DNA from: Alphaproteobacteria bacterium
GTDB lineage: Bacteria; Pseudomonadota; Alphaproteobacteria; Caulobacterales; Maricaulaceae
Reading direction: 5' to 3'
Length of the DNA: 12,595 nt
Assembly (NCBI GenBank): GCA_030428405.1
Contig: JAUIEH010000030.1
Location: forward strand, 1 to 12,595
In this document: positions 6,255-12,595 of the stretch, in pieces
Layout of the letters: the number at the start of each line of letters is the position of its first letter
Numbering within the stretch: the first letter of the stretch is position 1
Translations under genes and position numbers: made by a program
Notes under the pieces: generated by a model
The model's database searches: none
What the model saw: only the letters and a program-made list of their open reading frames with translations
Told to the model about the DNA's origin: nothing

Positions 6255-7501
6255 AGATTTCGGTTGGCGCGCGCGTCGAAATCACCCGACGCAAAGCGAA
6301 ACAACATGACGGCGGAGAGTTTCGCGCGCTCGGGAAAACTCGACAGCTTGGCGAATTCGCGGTCGGAATGAATGTCGCCGCCGCGCACGCCGAGCGTGTC
6401 GACATTGGGACATCCCGCCGCCCACAGATTATTGCCCTCGCACACACCGCCCGTATCGTTCCAGAACACGTCCACGCCCACAGCCGCGCCGGCGGCCTTC
6501 GTCCAGGCGAACATTTTTGCATTTTGCGGCGACATCGGTTTGGGCGGGCGCGTGAAACCGCCATGAAGCGCCGCCGCAACGCCGTCGCGCGCATCGGTCT
6601 CGCCGACGAGACGGTTGATCTCCGTCATCGCCCAGGCGCCGTCTTCTTCCGTTTGAAGACGAACATTGAAGCGGCAGACCCCAAGATCGGGCACGATATT
6701 GACCGGACCGCCGCCGGCGACCTCGCCGACATTGAAAGTCACGCCCTCGCGCGCGCCGTTGAGCGCCTGCAACTCCACGATGAAACGGCTCATCGCTTCC
6801 AGCGCATTGCGGCCGAGATGATGTTCACGGCCCGCATGAGCAGCGCGTCCGCGCACCACGAGCGAGAAATTGCCCGAGCCCTTGCGCGCGCCGGCTAGTC
6901 CGCCATCGGCGAGCGCCGGCTCATAGGTCATGCCGACATGGGCGCGCGCGCCGAGTTCGTGCAGCATCTCGCGCGAACCGTGAGAGCCCGTCTCCTCATC
7001 CGGCGAAATCAGCGCGGTGTAGCCGATCGCCTCGCGCTTGGGATGGCGCTCCAGCGCTTTGAGCGCTTCGGCCATGACCAGAATGCCGCCCTTCATGTCG
7101 GCGACGCCGGGCCCGTTGATTGTGTCATCGTCGAGAAGCCGCCAGTCCTGAAACGCGCTGTCGGCCGGAAAGACCGTGTCGTAGTGGCCCGTCAGCACGA
7201 TCTGGATCGGCGCATCAACGCGCGCGCGCACGCGCAAGGCCGGCGCGTTCTCCATCGTCACGACCTCGCCGGCGCGGGTCACGATCTCGGTCGGCGGCAG
7301 CTCGACCTCGTCCATCTCGGCTTCCAACGGTTCGAAAGCCTCCGGCAGGCGCGCGCGCATGGCGTCGAGCCCTTCTCGATTCGCGCTGCCGGAATTGACC
7401 TCGGACCAAGACTTCACCCGCGCGATCATCTCGTCGCCGGCAGAATCGATCGCATCGAGAATGGCGTGTTCCGCGGCAGTCAGTTCAACGGCGTCGGACA
7501 C
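6251..7501 (-). CDS. M20-family zinc metallohydrolase, glutamate-carboxypeptidase-like, first gene of the ast operon
   Basis: M20 enzymes (ArgE, DapE, carboxypeptidase G2) use two zinc ions to split amide bonds in the cytoplasm or periplasm. All key positions are present in this 416-residue protein: His106 and Asp108 in TGHYDTVF, bridging Asp135 in GPGVADMKGG, catalytic Glu169 and ligand Glu170 in SPDEETGS, Glu194 in TYEPAL, dimerisation-domain His222 in RAAHAG, and ligand His378 in GGDIHSD. The spacing and GPGVADMKGG block resemble carboxypeptidase G2 more than DapE or ArgE. There is no signal peptide. The GTG at 7501 was chosen for the GGAGG 4 nt upstream; an in-frame reading from 7606 adds 35 unlikely residues. 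The stop overlaps astA by 4 bp. Since astE is absent here, I infer that it may release glutamate from N-succinylglutamate. Peptidase or other deacylase roles remain possible. Confidence 0.88.
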   Translation of the reverse strand: MSDAVELTAAEHAILDAIDSAGDEMIARVKSWSEVNSGSANREGLDAMRARLPEAFEPLEAEMDEVELPPTEIVTRAGEVVTMENAPALRVRARVDAPIQIVLTGHYDTVFPADSAFQDWRLLDDDTINGPGVADMKGGILVMAEALKALERHPKREAIGYTALISPDEETGSHGSREMLHELGARAHVGMTYEPALADGGLAGARKGSGNFSLVVRGRAAHAGREHHLGRNALEAMSRFIVELQALNGAREGVTFNVGEVAGGGPVNIVPDLGVCRFNVRLQTEEDGAWAMTEINRLVGETDARDGVAAALHGGFTRPPKPMSPQNAKMFAWTKAAGAAVGVDVFWNDTGGVCEGNNLWAAGCPNVDTLGVRGGDIHSDREFAKLSSFPERAKLSAVMLFRFASGDFDARANRNL

Positions 7502-7505
7502 GCGG

Positions 7506-7510
7506 CCTCC
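7506..7510 (-). promoter_or_regulatory. Ribosome binding site that fixes a GTG start for the M20 hydrolase
   Basis: GGAGG on the minus strand sits 4 nt before the GTG at 7501. This is the strongest ribosome site in the ast operon and marks its first gene. It argues against starting at 7606. Confidence 0.75.
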
Positions 7511-7750
7511 AGAGAAAATCGAATGGGTGAAACGCAGAATGGCGCGGCGTCGCCGACGCTCGCCTTGTTTCGCTTCCGCGCAGCAGGCGGTCAAGGCGCA
7601 GCGCAAAAAGGCGGCGCTGGTTGCGTGCGCCTAATGGCGCGGCAAGCTTGAGCGCGAGACCTCTCGAGCTGACCAAGGGAAGAAATCGGCGGTCGCCGAA
7701 TTCTCCCGCGTGGCTCTGCGTCATTCCGAATCAAATATTGGCCGCGCGCT

Positions 7751-7785
7751 CAAAAGAAATGGCCCGGCGTTTCCGCCGGGCCATT
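7751..7785 (-). terminator. Rho-independent terminator of the ompA-family gene
   Basis: A perfect 12-bp stem joins AATGGCCCGGCG (7758-7769, minus-strand 3' arm) to its complement at 7774-7785, closed by a 4-base loop that reads GAAA on the minus strand (a GNRA tetraloop). On the minus strand the stem is followed by TTTCTTTTG, a T-rich tail. It begins 38 bp past the ompA stop. No T-run follows in the plus direction, so it acts on leftward transcripts. Confidence 0.9.
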
Positions 7786-7823
7786 CCAGTACTTTACCGA
7801 AAATTGTCGGTCGCGTGTCGGCC

Positions 7824-8846
7824 TTAGCCTTCGACGCGGATGACAACTTCCGCACGACGGTTGAGCGGCTCACGCGCGCCATCAGGCGTCGCAACGGCCG
7901 GCTCAGATTCGCCGCGCGCTTCGATCGAGATGAGTTCCGCCGGAACGCCCAGACGGATCAGCTCGTCGCGAACGACGCGAGCACGACGCTCGGACAGGCG
8001 GACGTTGTACGTCGCGGCGCCCGAACGGTCGGCGTGGCCTTCGATTTCAACGCGGGTGACCGCACAGGACGAAGCCTGATCAGCAGCACGCGCGATGACT
8101 TCTTGAGCCTGGCTCGTGAGGTCGGCGCGGTCCCATTCGAAGTAAACGACGAACGGAACGTCGGCGCAGGTCACGGCCGGCACTTCAGGCGGATCGTCCG
8201 GAAGCTGCGGCGCAGGCGGACGCGAGAAGTGGTAGCGCAGACCGAACAGAACGTCGTGAGACGTGTAGTTGTCGGTCGAGCCCGGGATGCCGCCCGGCGT
8301 CGTCGTGAAGGAGACGTCGGTGCCGTAGAAGTAACGGTACTCGATGTCAGCCGTCACGTTGGCCGAGAGGTCGATGCCGAGACCCAGGAGCGCCTGGTAG
8401 GACAGACCGCGATCGCCTTGATCGACGCGCTGGCCATCAGGATACCAAGCCGAGAAATCCGTTTCGGAAAGACCGATGCCGAGACCGGCATACGGCGAGA
8501 ACCGGCCGGCGCGGTTGAAATCATAGATGCCCGAGAGCATGGCGGCGACGTTCTGGAAGTCGCTGTTGCCCGGGCTGACGTTACCGACGGCGCCCGTGTC
8601 GTTGTAACGGTCCATCACGTCGAACTGAACGCGGAAATTGTTGGCGAAGGCATAGCCAGCACCAAGCATGAAGCGCCAGTCGCCTTCGGCCTGAACGTCA
8701 CCGTCGAGGCCGACCAGACGGTCAACGCTCGTGTCCGGGACCCAGCCGTAGCCGACGCCGCCAGTGATATACGGGCCTTCTTGAGCGAAGCCCGGAGCAG
8801 CCAGCACAACCGCGAGGCCTGCAGCCGCAAGAATGCGATTCTTCAT
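7824..8846 (-). CDS. OmpA-family outer-membrane protein (beta-barrel plus peptidoglycan-binding domain)
   Basis: This protein probably anchors the outer membrane to peptidoglycan. The 340 residues begin with a signal peptide (MKNRILAAAGLAVVLAAPGFA, cut after about residue 21). Residues about 25-208 are rich in alternating aromatic and small residues, ending in YHF, as in an eight-stranded OmpA barrel. A proline-rich linker (210-224) leads to the OmpA C-domain (about 228-340), with VYFEWDRADLT, Asp273 in GHADRSG and the full N-x2-LS-x2-RA-x2-V-x3-L motif at 281-296 including Arg288; Asp273 and Arg288 match the diaminopimelate-binding pair. Cys227 and Cys261 flank the domain start and could form a disulfide. 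All 15 Phe codons are TTC, unlike phhA and other neighbours, which suggests high expression. It has a strong ribosome site, its own terminator, and 200 bp of upstream DNA without a clear promoter match. Confidence 0.93.
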   Translation of the reverse strand: MKNRILAAAGLAVVLAAPGFAQEGPYITGGVGYGWVPDTSVDRLVGLDGDVQAEGDWRFMLGAGYAFANNFRVQFDVMDRYNDTGAVGNVSPGNSDFQNVAAMLSGIYDFNRAGRFSPYAGLGIGLSETDFSAWYPDGQRVDQGDRGLSYQALLGLGIDLSANVTADIEYRYFYGTDVSFTTTPGGIPGSTDNYTSHDVLFGLRYHFSRPPAPQLPDDPPEVPAVTCADVPFVVYFEWDRADLTSQAQEVIARAADQASSCAVTRVEIEGHADRSGAATYNVRLSERRARVVRDELIRLGVPAELISIEARGESEPAVATPDGAREPLNRRAEVVIRVEG

Positions 8847-8850
8847 TATT

Positions 8851-8858
8851 CCCCTCCC
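8851..8858 (-). promoter_or_regulatory. Strong ribosome binding site of the ompA-family gene
   Basis: GGGAGGGG on the minus strand ends 4 nt before the ATG at 8846. It is the most purine-rich ribosome site in the window and fits a highly translated envelope protein. Confidence 0.75.
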
Positions 8859-9046
8859 GAGGCCTCTCGCCTCGCAGCCATTTCACGTCCGACGCAAAAG
8901 CCCGCCAAGACGCGCGCCAGGAAGCGAGCACCGGGACGGCGCGCGCTCGGATTAGGAACTACACGAAGTAGGAACGCATGACCAGCGGTTCTGAGGTGAT
9001 CGCGGCGAGGCGTTGCAAAGCGAACACGCTATCTGAAACCCCTTTG

Positions 9047-10399
9047 TCATGCAGAGGCTTCGACCACCACGTCGGCCAGACCATCGACGATGCGACGCAC
9101 GAGAGTCTCGTCTTCGCCCTCCGCCATGATGCGAATGACGGGCTCCGTGCCGGATTTGCGAATCACGAGCCGCCCCTGCCCCCCAAGTTCAGCCTCTGCG
9201 GCCTTTATGGCGTCTTTCACGACCTTCTTGCCCAAAGGCGGGCCCGACTTGAAGCGCACATTCTGCAGGATCTGCGGCATCGGCGTGAAAACCTGCATGC
9301 ATTCGCTGGCCGGCTTGTCGCGCTCAATCATCGCTTCAAGCGCCTGCAGCGCCGCGATCAAGCCGTCGCCGGTCGTTGAAAAATCGGACAAGACGATATG
9401 GCCGGACTGCTCGCCGCCGAGATTGACGCCTTTGGCGCGCATCGCCTCAGTGACATAGCGATCGCCGACCTTGGCGCGAATCAGCTCGAGGCCTTGTTGT
9501 CCGAGATGTTTCTCCAGCCCGAGATTGGACATCACCGTGGTGACGACAGCCGGCTTTGAGAGGCGGCCCGCTTGCGCCCAGGACGTCGCGATCAGGGCGA
9601 TGATCTGATCGCCGTCAACAGTCCGGCCCTTCTCGTCCGATAAAACGACCCGGTCCGCGTCGCCGTCGAGCGCAATGCCGAGATCGGCGCGCATCTCGCG
9701 GACCTTTTCCGAGAGCGCCTGCGGCGCGGTCGAGCCGCAATTTTCGTTGATATTCGTGCCGTCGGGATCATCGCCGAGGGCGATCACCTCAGCGCCCAAT
9801 TCATAGAGTGCGGTCGGCGCGACTTTATATGCGGCCCCATTTGCGCAATCGACGACGATGCGCAGACCGTTAAGGCGCAGCTTGCGGGGGAAGGTCGCTT
9901 TGACGATTTCGACATAGCGCGCCTGTGCGTCATCGATGCGCTGGACGCGGCCAAGCGCGTCGGGCGCGGCGAGATTTTCGTCGAGCCCCGCGTCCATCAT
10001 CGCTTCGATGGCGAGTTCGGCGGCGTCATCGAGCTTGTAGCCGTCCGGACCGAATAATTTGATGCCGTTGTCGCCGAACGGATTGTGCGAGGCTGTCAGC
10101 ATGACGCCGAGATCTGCGCGCATGGAGCGCGTCATCATGGCGACGCCCGGGGTCGGCAGCGGTCCGAACAGGCGCACATCCATGCCCATTGATGCAAAGC
10201 CGGCCACCAGCGCCGGCTCAATCATATAGCCCGACAGGCGCGTGTCCTTGCCGATGACGACAAGACGCCGGCCGCCACGCTCTGCGCCGCTGAAATAGCG
10301 GCCCGCCGCCATGCCCACGCGCAGCGCCGTCTCCGCGGTCATCGGAAAGCGGTTGGCGGTGCCGCGAATGCCGTCGGTGCCGAAGTAACGTTTGGTCAT
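9047..10399 (-). CDS. glmM: Phosphoglucosamine mutase
   Basis: GlmM interconverts glucosamine-6-phosphate and glucosamine-1-phosphate on the way to UDP-GlcNAc for peptidoglycan and lipopolysaccharide. The 450-residue product (E. coli 445) starts MTKRYFGTDGIRGTAN. The phosphoserine is Ser104 in LTASHNP, the magnesium loop is DGDADR (245-250, Asp245/247/249), the sugar-binding loop is GGEQSGH (328-334) and the phosphate-binding loop is RKSGTEP (414-420). These are all in the order and spacing of the hexosephosphate mutase superfamily, and the GEQSGH form is that of GlmM rather than of phosphomannomutases. I chose the ATG at 10399 over a TTG directly before it at 10402. The gene diverges from glmS, which makes its substrate. 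Stop to ompA start is about 200 bp with no clear terminator. Confidence 0.96.
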   Translation of the reverse strand: MTKRYFGTDGIRGTANRFPMTAETALRVGMAAGRYFSGAERGGRRLVVIGKDTRLSGYMIEPALVAGFASMGMDVRLFGPLPTPGVAMMTRSMRADLGVMLTASHNPFGDNGIKLFGPDGYKLDDAAELAIEAMMDAGLDENLAAPDALGRVQRIDDAQARYVEIVKATFPRKLRLNGLRIVVDCANGAAYKVAPTALYELGAEVIALGDDPDGTNINENCGSTAPQALSEKVREMRADLGIALDGDADRVVLSDEKGRTVDGDQIIALIATSWAQAGRLSKPAVVTTVMSNLGLEKHLGQQGLELIRAKVGDRYVTEAMRAKGVNLGGEQSGHIVLSDFSTTGDGLIAALQALEAMIERDKPASECMQVFTPMPQILQNVRFKSGPPLGKKVVKDAIKAAEAELGGQGRLVIRKSGTEPVIRIMAEGEDETLVRRIVDGLADVVVEASA

Positions 10400-10429
10400 C
10401 AAAGGTGTCTCGTCTACTCGCGCCCCATG

Positions 10430-10459
10430 GTTACAAGGGTCGCGTTACGAACCGGTCAA
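10430..10459 (-). promoter_or_regulatory. Candidate sigma70-type promoter for glmM
   Basis: On the minus strand TTGACC (10459-10454) matches the -35 consensus at five of six positions. After an 18-bp spacer TGTAAC (10435-10430) matches the -10 at four of six. Transcription would start near 10423, giving a leader of about 24 nt before glmM. The direct repeat GTTACAA / GTTACGA (10430-10436 and 10444-10450, plus-strand reading) lies within it and could be a regulator site. Confidence 0.45.
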
Positions 10460-10516
10460 TAGTGATCGGCGTACATTTTGCTTCTGGCAAGCGCGGCGCT
10501 GAGTCGGGGACCATCT

Positions 10517-12340
10517 ATGTGCGGCATTATTGGCGTTGTCAGCGGACAACCCGTCGTCGACCGTCTGGTCGAGGGCCTGAAACGGCTGGAATATCGTGGC
10601 TATGACTCTTCCGGCGTCGCTGTACTGACGCAAACGGGCGGCGTCGAACGCCGCCGCGCGCCGGGCAAAATCAGCGCGCTTGAAGCCGTTCTCGACAAGA
10701 CGCCGATCGACGGCGTCGTCGGCATCGCACATACGCGCTGGGCCACCCATGGCGCGCCGACCGAGATGAACGCGCATCCGCACACGGCCGGTCCGGTCGC
10801 GATCGTGCATAACGGCATCATCGAAAATTACCGCGAGCTGCGCGCCGAACTCGGCGCTAAAGGCGTCACGTTCCACTCCGACACGGATAGCGAAACCATC
10901 GCCGCCCTGGTCGCGACCGGCCTCGAAAGCGGGCTCGATCCGGAAGCCGCCGCCAAATACGCCATCGACAAGCTCGAAGGCGCATTCGCCGTCGCCATCA
11001 TCGTCGCGGATCGTCCCGACATCATGATCGGCGCACGCCGCGGCAGTCCGCTTGTCGTCGGCGTCGGCGCGGACGAGTGCTATCTCGGCTCGGACGCGAT
11101 CGCGCTCGCGCCGTTCACCGACAATGTCGTCTATCTCGAGGACGGCGACTGGGTCGTGATCCATCGCGGCGAATACGAGGTCTATGACGAAAAAGGCGGC
11201 CGCGTTGAGCGGCCCGTGAAGAATGTCGGCGGCGCAGCGGCGCTCGCGGAAAAGGGCAATCACCGCCACTTCATGGAAAAAGAAATCCATGAACAGCCTG
11301 AAGCCGTCGGCCACACGCTGTCGCACTATATCGACCCGACGAGCGAGACCATCCGCCCGATCGCGGATGTCGACTTCACCAAGATCGACCGCATCGCCAT
11401 GGTCGCCTGCGGCACGGCGAGCTATGCGGCCGCGATTGCAAAATACTGGTTTGAAGGTCTCGCGGGCCTGCCGGTCGATGTCGATATCGCGTCCGAATTT
11501 CGCTATCGCGCGCCAGCGCTTTCGCCCAACTCGATGGCGATCGCGGTCTCGCAGTCCGGCGAAACCGCCGACACGCTGGCCGCGCTCGACCTCTGCAAAT
11601 CCGAAGGGCTCAAGATCGGCGGCGTGGTCAACGTCCCGGAAAGCTCCATCGCGCGGATGAGCGATGTTTCGCTGCCGACAAAAGCCGGTCCGGAAATCGG
11701 CGTCGCCTCAACCAAGGCGTTCACCTGCCAGCTCGCCGCCCTCGCCTGCGTCGCCGTTGCTGCAGCGCGCGCGCGCGGCCGCATCGACGCCGACGAAGAG
11801 CGCCGCCTTGTCCGCGCCCTGATGGAGACGCCGCGCCGGCTCTCTGAAGCGCTCGACATGGAAGAAGACGCTAAGCGGCTTTCTACCAAATTGGCTGAGG
11901 CGCGCGACGTGCTCTATCTCGGTCGCGGCGCCTTTTTTCCGCTCGCGATGGAAGCGGCTCTGAAGCTCAAGGAAATCTCTTACATCCACGCCGAAGGCTA
12001 TGCCGCCGGCGAACTCAAGCACGGCCCGATTGCGCTGATCGACAAGCACACGCCGGTCATCTTCATTGCGCCGACCGATCACCTCTTCGCCAAGACGGCG
12101 TCCTCGATCCAGGAGGTTGTCGCGCGCGAAGGTCCGGTCATCCTGATTACGGACAAGAACGGCGCTGATCAGGCCGGCGACATCGCCCAGGACCTCATCG
12201 TGGGGCCAAGCGTCGATCCGTTCATTGCGCCGATCGTTTATTCCGTCGCCGTGCAATTCCTCGCCTATCACACGGCGGTCATGAAGGGCACGGATGTCGA
12301 CCAGCCGCGCAATTTGGCGAAGTCAGTGACGGTCGAGTAA
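10517..12340 (+). CDS. glmS: Glutamine--fructose-6-phosphate aminotransferase (isomerizing)
   Basis: GlmS makes glucosamine-6-phosphate from fructose-6-phosphate and glutamine, the entry step to amino sugars. The 607-residue product (E. coli 609) has an N-terminal class II glutaminase domain: Cys2 becomes the N-terminal nucleophile after Met removal (MCGIIGVV), with HTRWATHG (72-79), HNGIIENYREL (98-108) and HSDTDSE (120-126). Two SIS sugar-isomerase domains follow, with ACGTASYAA (297-305), SQSGETADT (345-353), the HAEGYAAGELKHGP block (491-504) and the invariant C-terminal tail DQPRNLAKSVTVE. The ATG at 10517 is required because the catalytic Cys must follow Met; a TTG at 10478 in frame would bury it. 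GGGGA lies 6 nt upstream. It diverges from glmM and is followed 34 bp later by galU. Confidence 0.97.
   Translation: MCGIIGVVSGQPVVDRLVEGLKRLEYRGYDSSGVAVLTQTGGVERRRAPGKISALEAVLDKTPIDGVVGIAHTRWATHGAPTEMNAHPHTAGPVAIVHNGIIENYRELRAELGAKGVTFHSDTDSETIAALVATGLESGLDPEAAAKYAIDKLEGAFAVAIIVADRPDIMIGARRGSPLVVGVGADECYLGSDAIALAPFTDNVVYLEDGDWVVIHRGEYEVYDEKGGRVERPVKNVGGAAALAEKGNHRHFMEKEIHEQPEAVGHTLSHYIDPTSETIRPIADVDFTKIDRIAMVACGTASYAAAIAKYWFEGLAGLPVDVDIASEFRYRAPALSPNSMAIAVSQSGETADTLAALDLCKSEGLKIGGVVNVPESSIARMSDVSLPTKAGPEIGVASTKAFTCQLAALACVAVAAARARGRIDADEERRLVRALMETPRRLSEALDMEEDAKRLSTKLAEARDVLYLGRGAFFPLAMEAALKLKEISYIHAEGYAAGELKHGPIALIDKHTPVIFIAPTDHLFAKTASSIQEVVAREGPVILITDKNGADQAGDIAQDLIVGPSVDPFIAPIVYSVAVQFLAYHTAVMKGTDVDQPRNLAKSVTVE
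11765..11777. repeat. Alternating GC run inside glmS
   Basis: Thirteen strictly alternating G and C bases encode an Ala-Arg stretch (about residues 417-421) between the two SIS domains. It is a possible Z-DNA or slippage site, and may be only a result of GCG and CGC codon preference. Confidence 0.5.
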
Positions 12341-12374
12341 ACACGGCCGGCGAACAGCCAAAGTCGAGAATGTC

Positions 12375-12595
12375 ATGAAAAAAGTCCGCAAGGCGGTGTT
12401 GCCGGTCGCAGGTCTCGGCACGCGCGTGCTTCCCGCGACCAAGACCATCCCGAAGGAAATGCTGCCGGTCTTCGATCGGCCCGCCATTCAATATGTCGTG
12501 GATGAAGCGCTCGCTGCGGGCATCGAGCACATCGTCTTTGTGACCGGGCGCAATAAGGGGGCGATCGAGGATTATTTCGACCGCGCCTATGAGCT
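12375..12595 (+). CDS. galU: UTP--glucose-1-phosphate uridylyltransferase, 5' part only
   Basis: GalU makes UDP-glucose for surface polysaccharides and related sugars. The first 73 residues are seen before the right edge. The nucleotide-binding loop VLPVAGLGTRVLPATKTIPKEMLPV (about residues 8-32) carries the G-x-G-T-R signature and the Lys of PKEM, followed by RPAIQYVVDEALAAGI and FVTGRNKGAIEDYFD, as in bacterial GalU rather than RfbA or GlmU. The ATG at 12375 is the only sensible start, since the ATG at 12370 is closed at once by a stop. The ribosome site (GAGAA) is weak. The 34-bp gap after glmS without a terminator suggests that the two are co-transcribed. Confidence 0.95.
   Translation, partial: MKKVRKAVLPVAGLGTRVLPATKTIPKEMLPVFDRPAIQYVVDEALAAGIEHIVFVTGRNKGAIEDYFDRAYE

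Larger units (their letters stand above)
7502..7823. other. Intergenic region: ast operon leader plus ompA terminator
   Basis: These 322 bases hold the ompA terminator (7751-7785) and the upstream region of the ast operon. A TTGACC on the minus strand (7593-7588) could be a -35 for the operon, but nothing resembling a -10 follows at the right distance, so I do not call a promoter. A leftward frame of 79 codons (7485-7724) overlaps the hydrolase start and has no ribosome site or recognisable sequence. I see no small gene or RNA here. Confidence 0.6.

Noticed and set aside
7586..7596. TTGACC as the -35 of an ast operon promoter
   Set aside because: The hexamer is good, but the sequence 17-18 bp downstream (around GAAACA) does not resemble a -10, so it was not called.
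6938..7651. A 237-codon rightward frame antisense to the M20 hydrolase
   Set aside because: The opposite strand encodes intact zinc-ligand motifs. This frame is rich in Arg and His and has no plausible start signals.
7485..7724. A possible 79-residue leftward protein upstream of the M20 hydrolase
   Set aside because: It overlaps the hydrolase start in another frame and has no ribosome site. The composition looks like translated intergenic DNA.
7710..8981. A 423-codon rightward open frame antisense to the ompA-family gene
   Set aside because: It is rich in Arg, Ala and Val with no recognisable domain, and it exactly shadows a gene with a signal peptide, conserved motifs, ribosome site and terminator. 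GC-rich DNA commonly leaves such antisense frames open.
10400..10516. A glmS ribozyme/riboswitch upstream of glmS
   Set aside because: The gap is short and does not show the core helices of that ribozyme, which is known mainly from Firmicutes.
10445..11326. A 293-codon leftward frame antisense to glmS
   Set aside because: It covers the conserved glutaminase domain of glmS on the opposite strand, and its sequence has no family features. It also crosses the glmM promoter.

Overview
The window looks like ordinary chromosome from a GC-rich, Gram-negative alphaproteobacterium. An OmpA-type outer-membrane protein shows the Gram-negative envelope. The high GC content, frequent GCGCGC strings, GTG starts and style of the proteins fit marine or soil lineages near Hyphomonadaceae, Parvularculaceae or Caulobacterales. 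That placement is inferred from style, not from a marker gene. I see no rRNA, tRNA, CRISPR array, insertion sequence, phage gene or toxin-antitoxin pair.

Left part (1-2369): the 5' part of a Ppx/GppA phosphatase runs leftward off the window, with a candidate promoter in front of it. Next is maiA (maleylacetoacetate isomerase, leftward), divergent from phhA (phenylalanine 4-hydroxylase, rightward). These two enzymes belong to the same route, Phe to Tyr to homogentisate to fumarate plus acetoacetate. The 115-bp gap between them carries overlapping inverted repeats that could be an operator.

Middle (2383-7501): a compact leftward operon for arginine catabolism by the succinyltransferase (AST) pathway. 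Transcription order is an M20-family metallohydrolase, then astA, astD and astB. The first two junctions are 4-bp start/stop overlaps. AstA makes N2-succinylarginine, AstB removes the guanidino nitrogens and AstD oxidises succinylglutamate semialdehyde. The usual AstC aminotransferase and AstE desuccinylase are not in the window. The M20 enzyme resembles glutamate carboxypeptidases, so it is a plausible stand-in for AstE. This is the most interesting idea the window offers.

Right part (7751-12595): a leftward OmpA-family porin-like protein ends in a very clear intrinsic terminator. glmM (leftward) and glmS (rightward) diverge from a 117-bp gap, and glmS is followed by the start of galU. GlmS makes glucosamine-6-phosphate, GlmM converts it to glucosamine-1-phosphate for UDP-GlcNAc, and GalU makes UDP-glucose. 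This end is therefore about cell-envelope sugar precursors. I find no convincing undescribed system. The findings are refinements to known pathways plus candidate regulatory sites.
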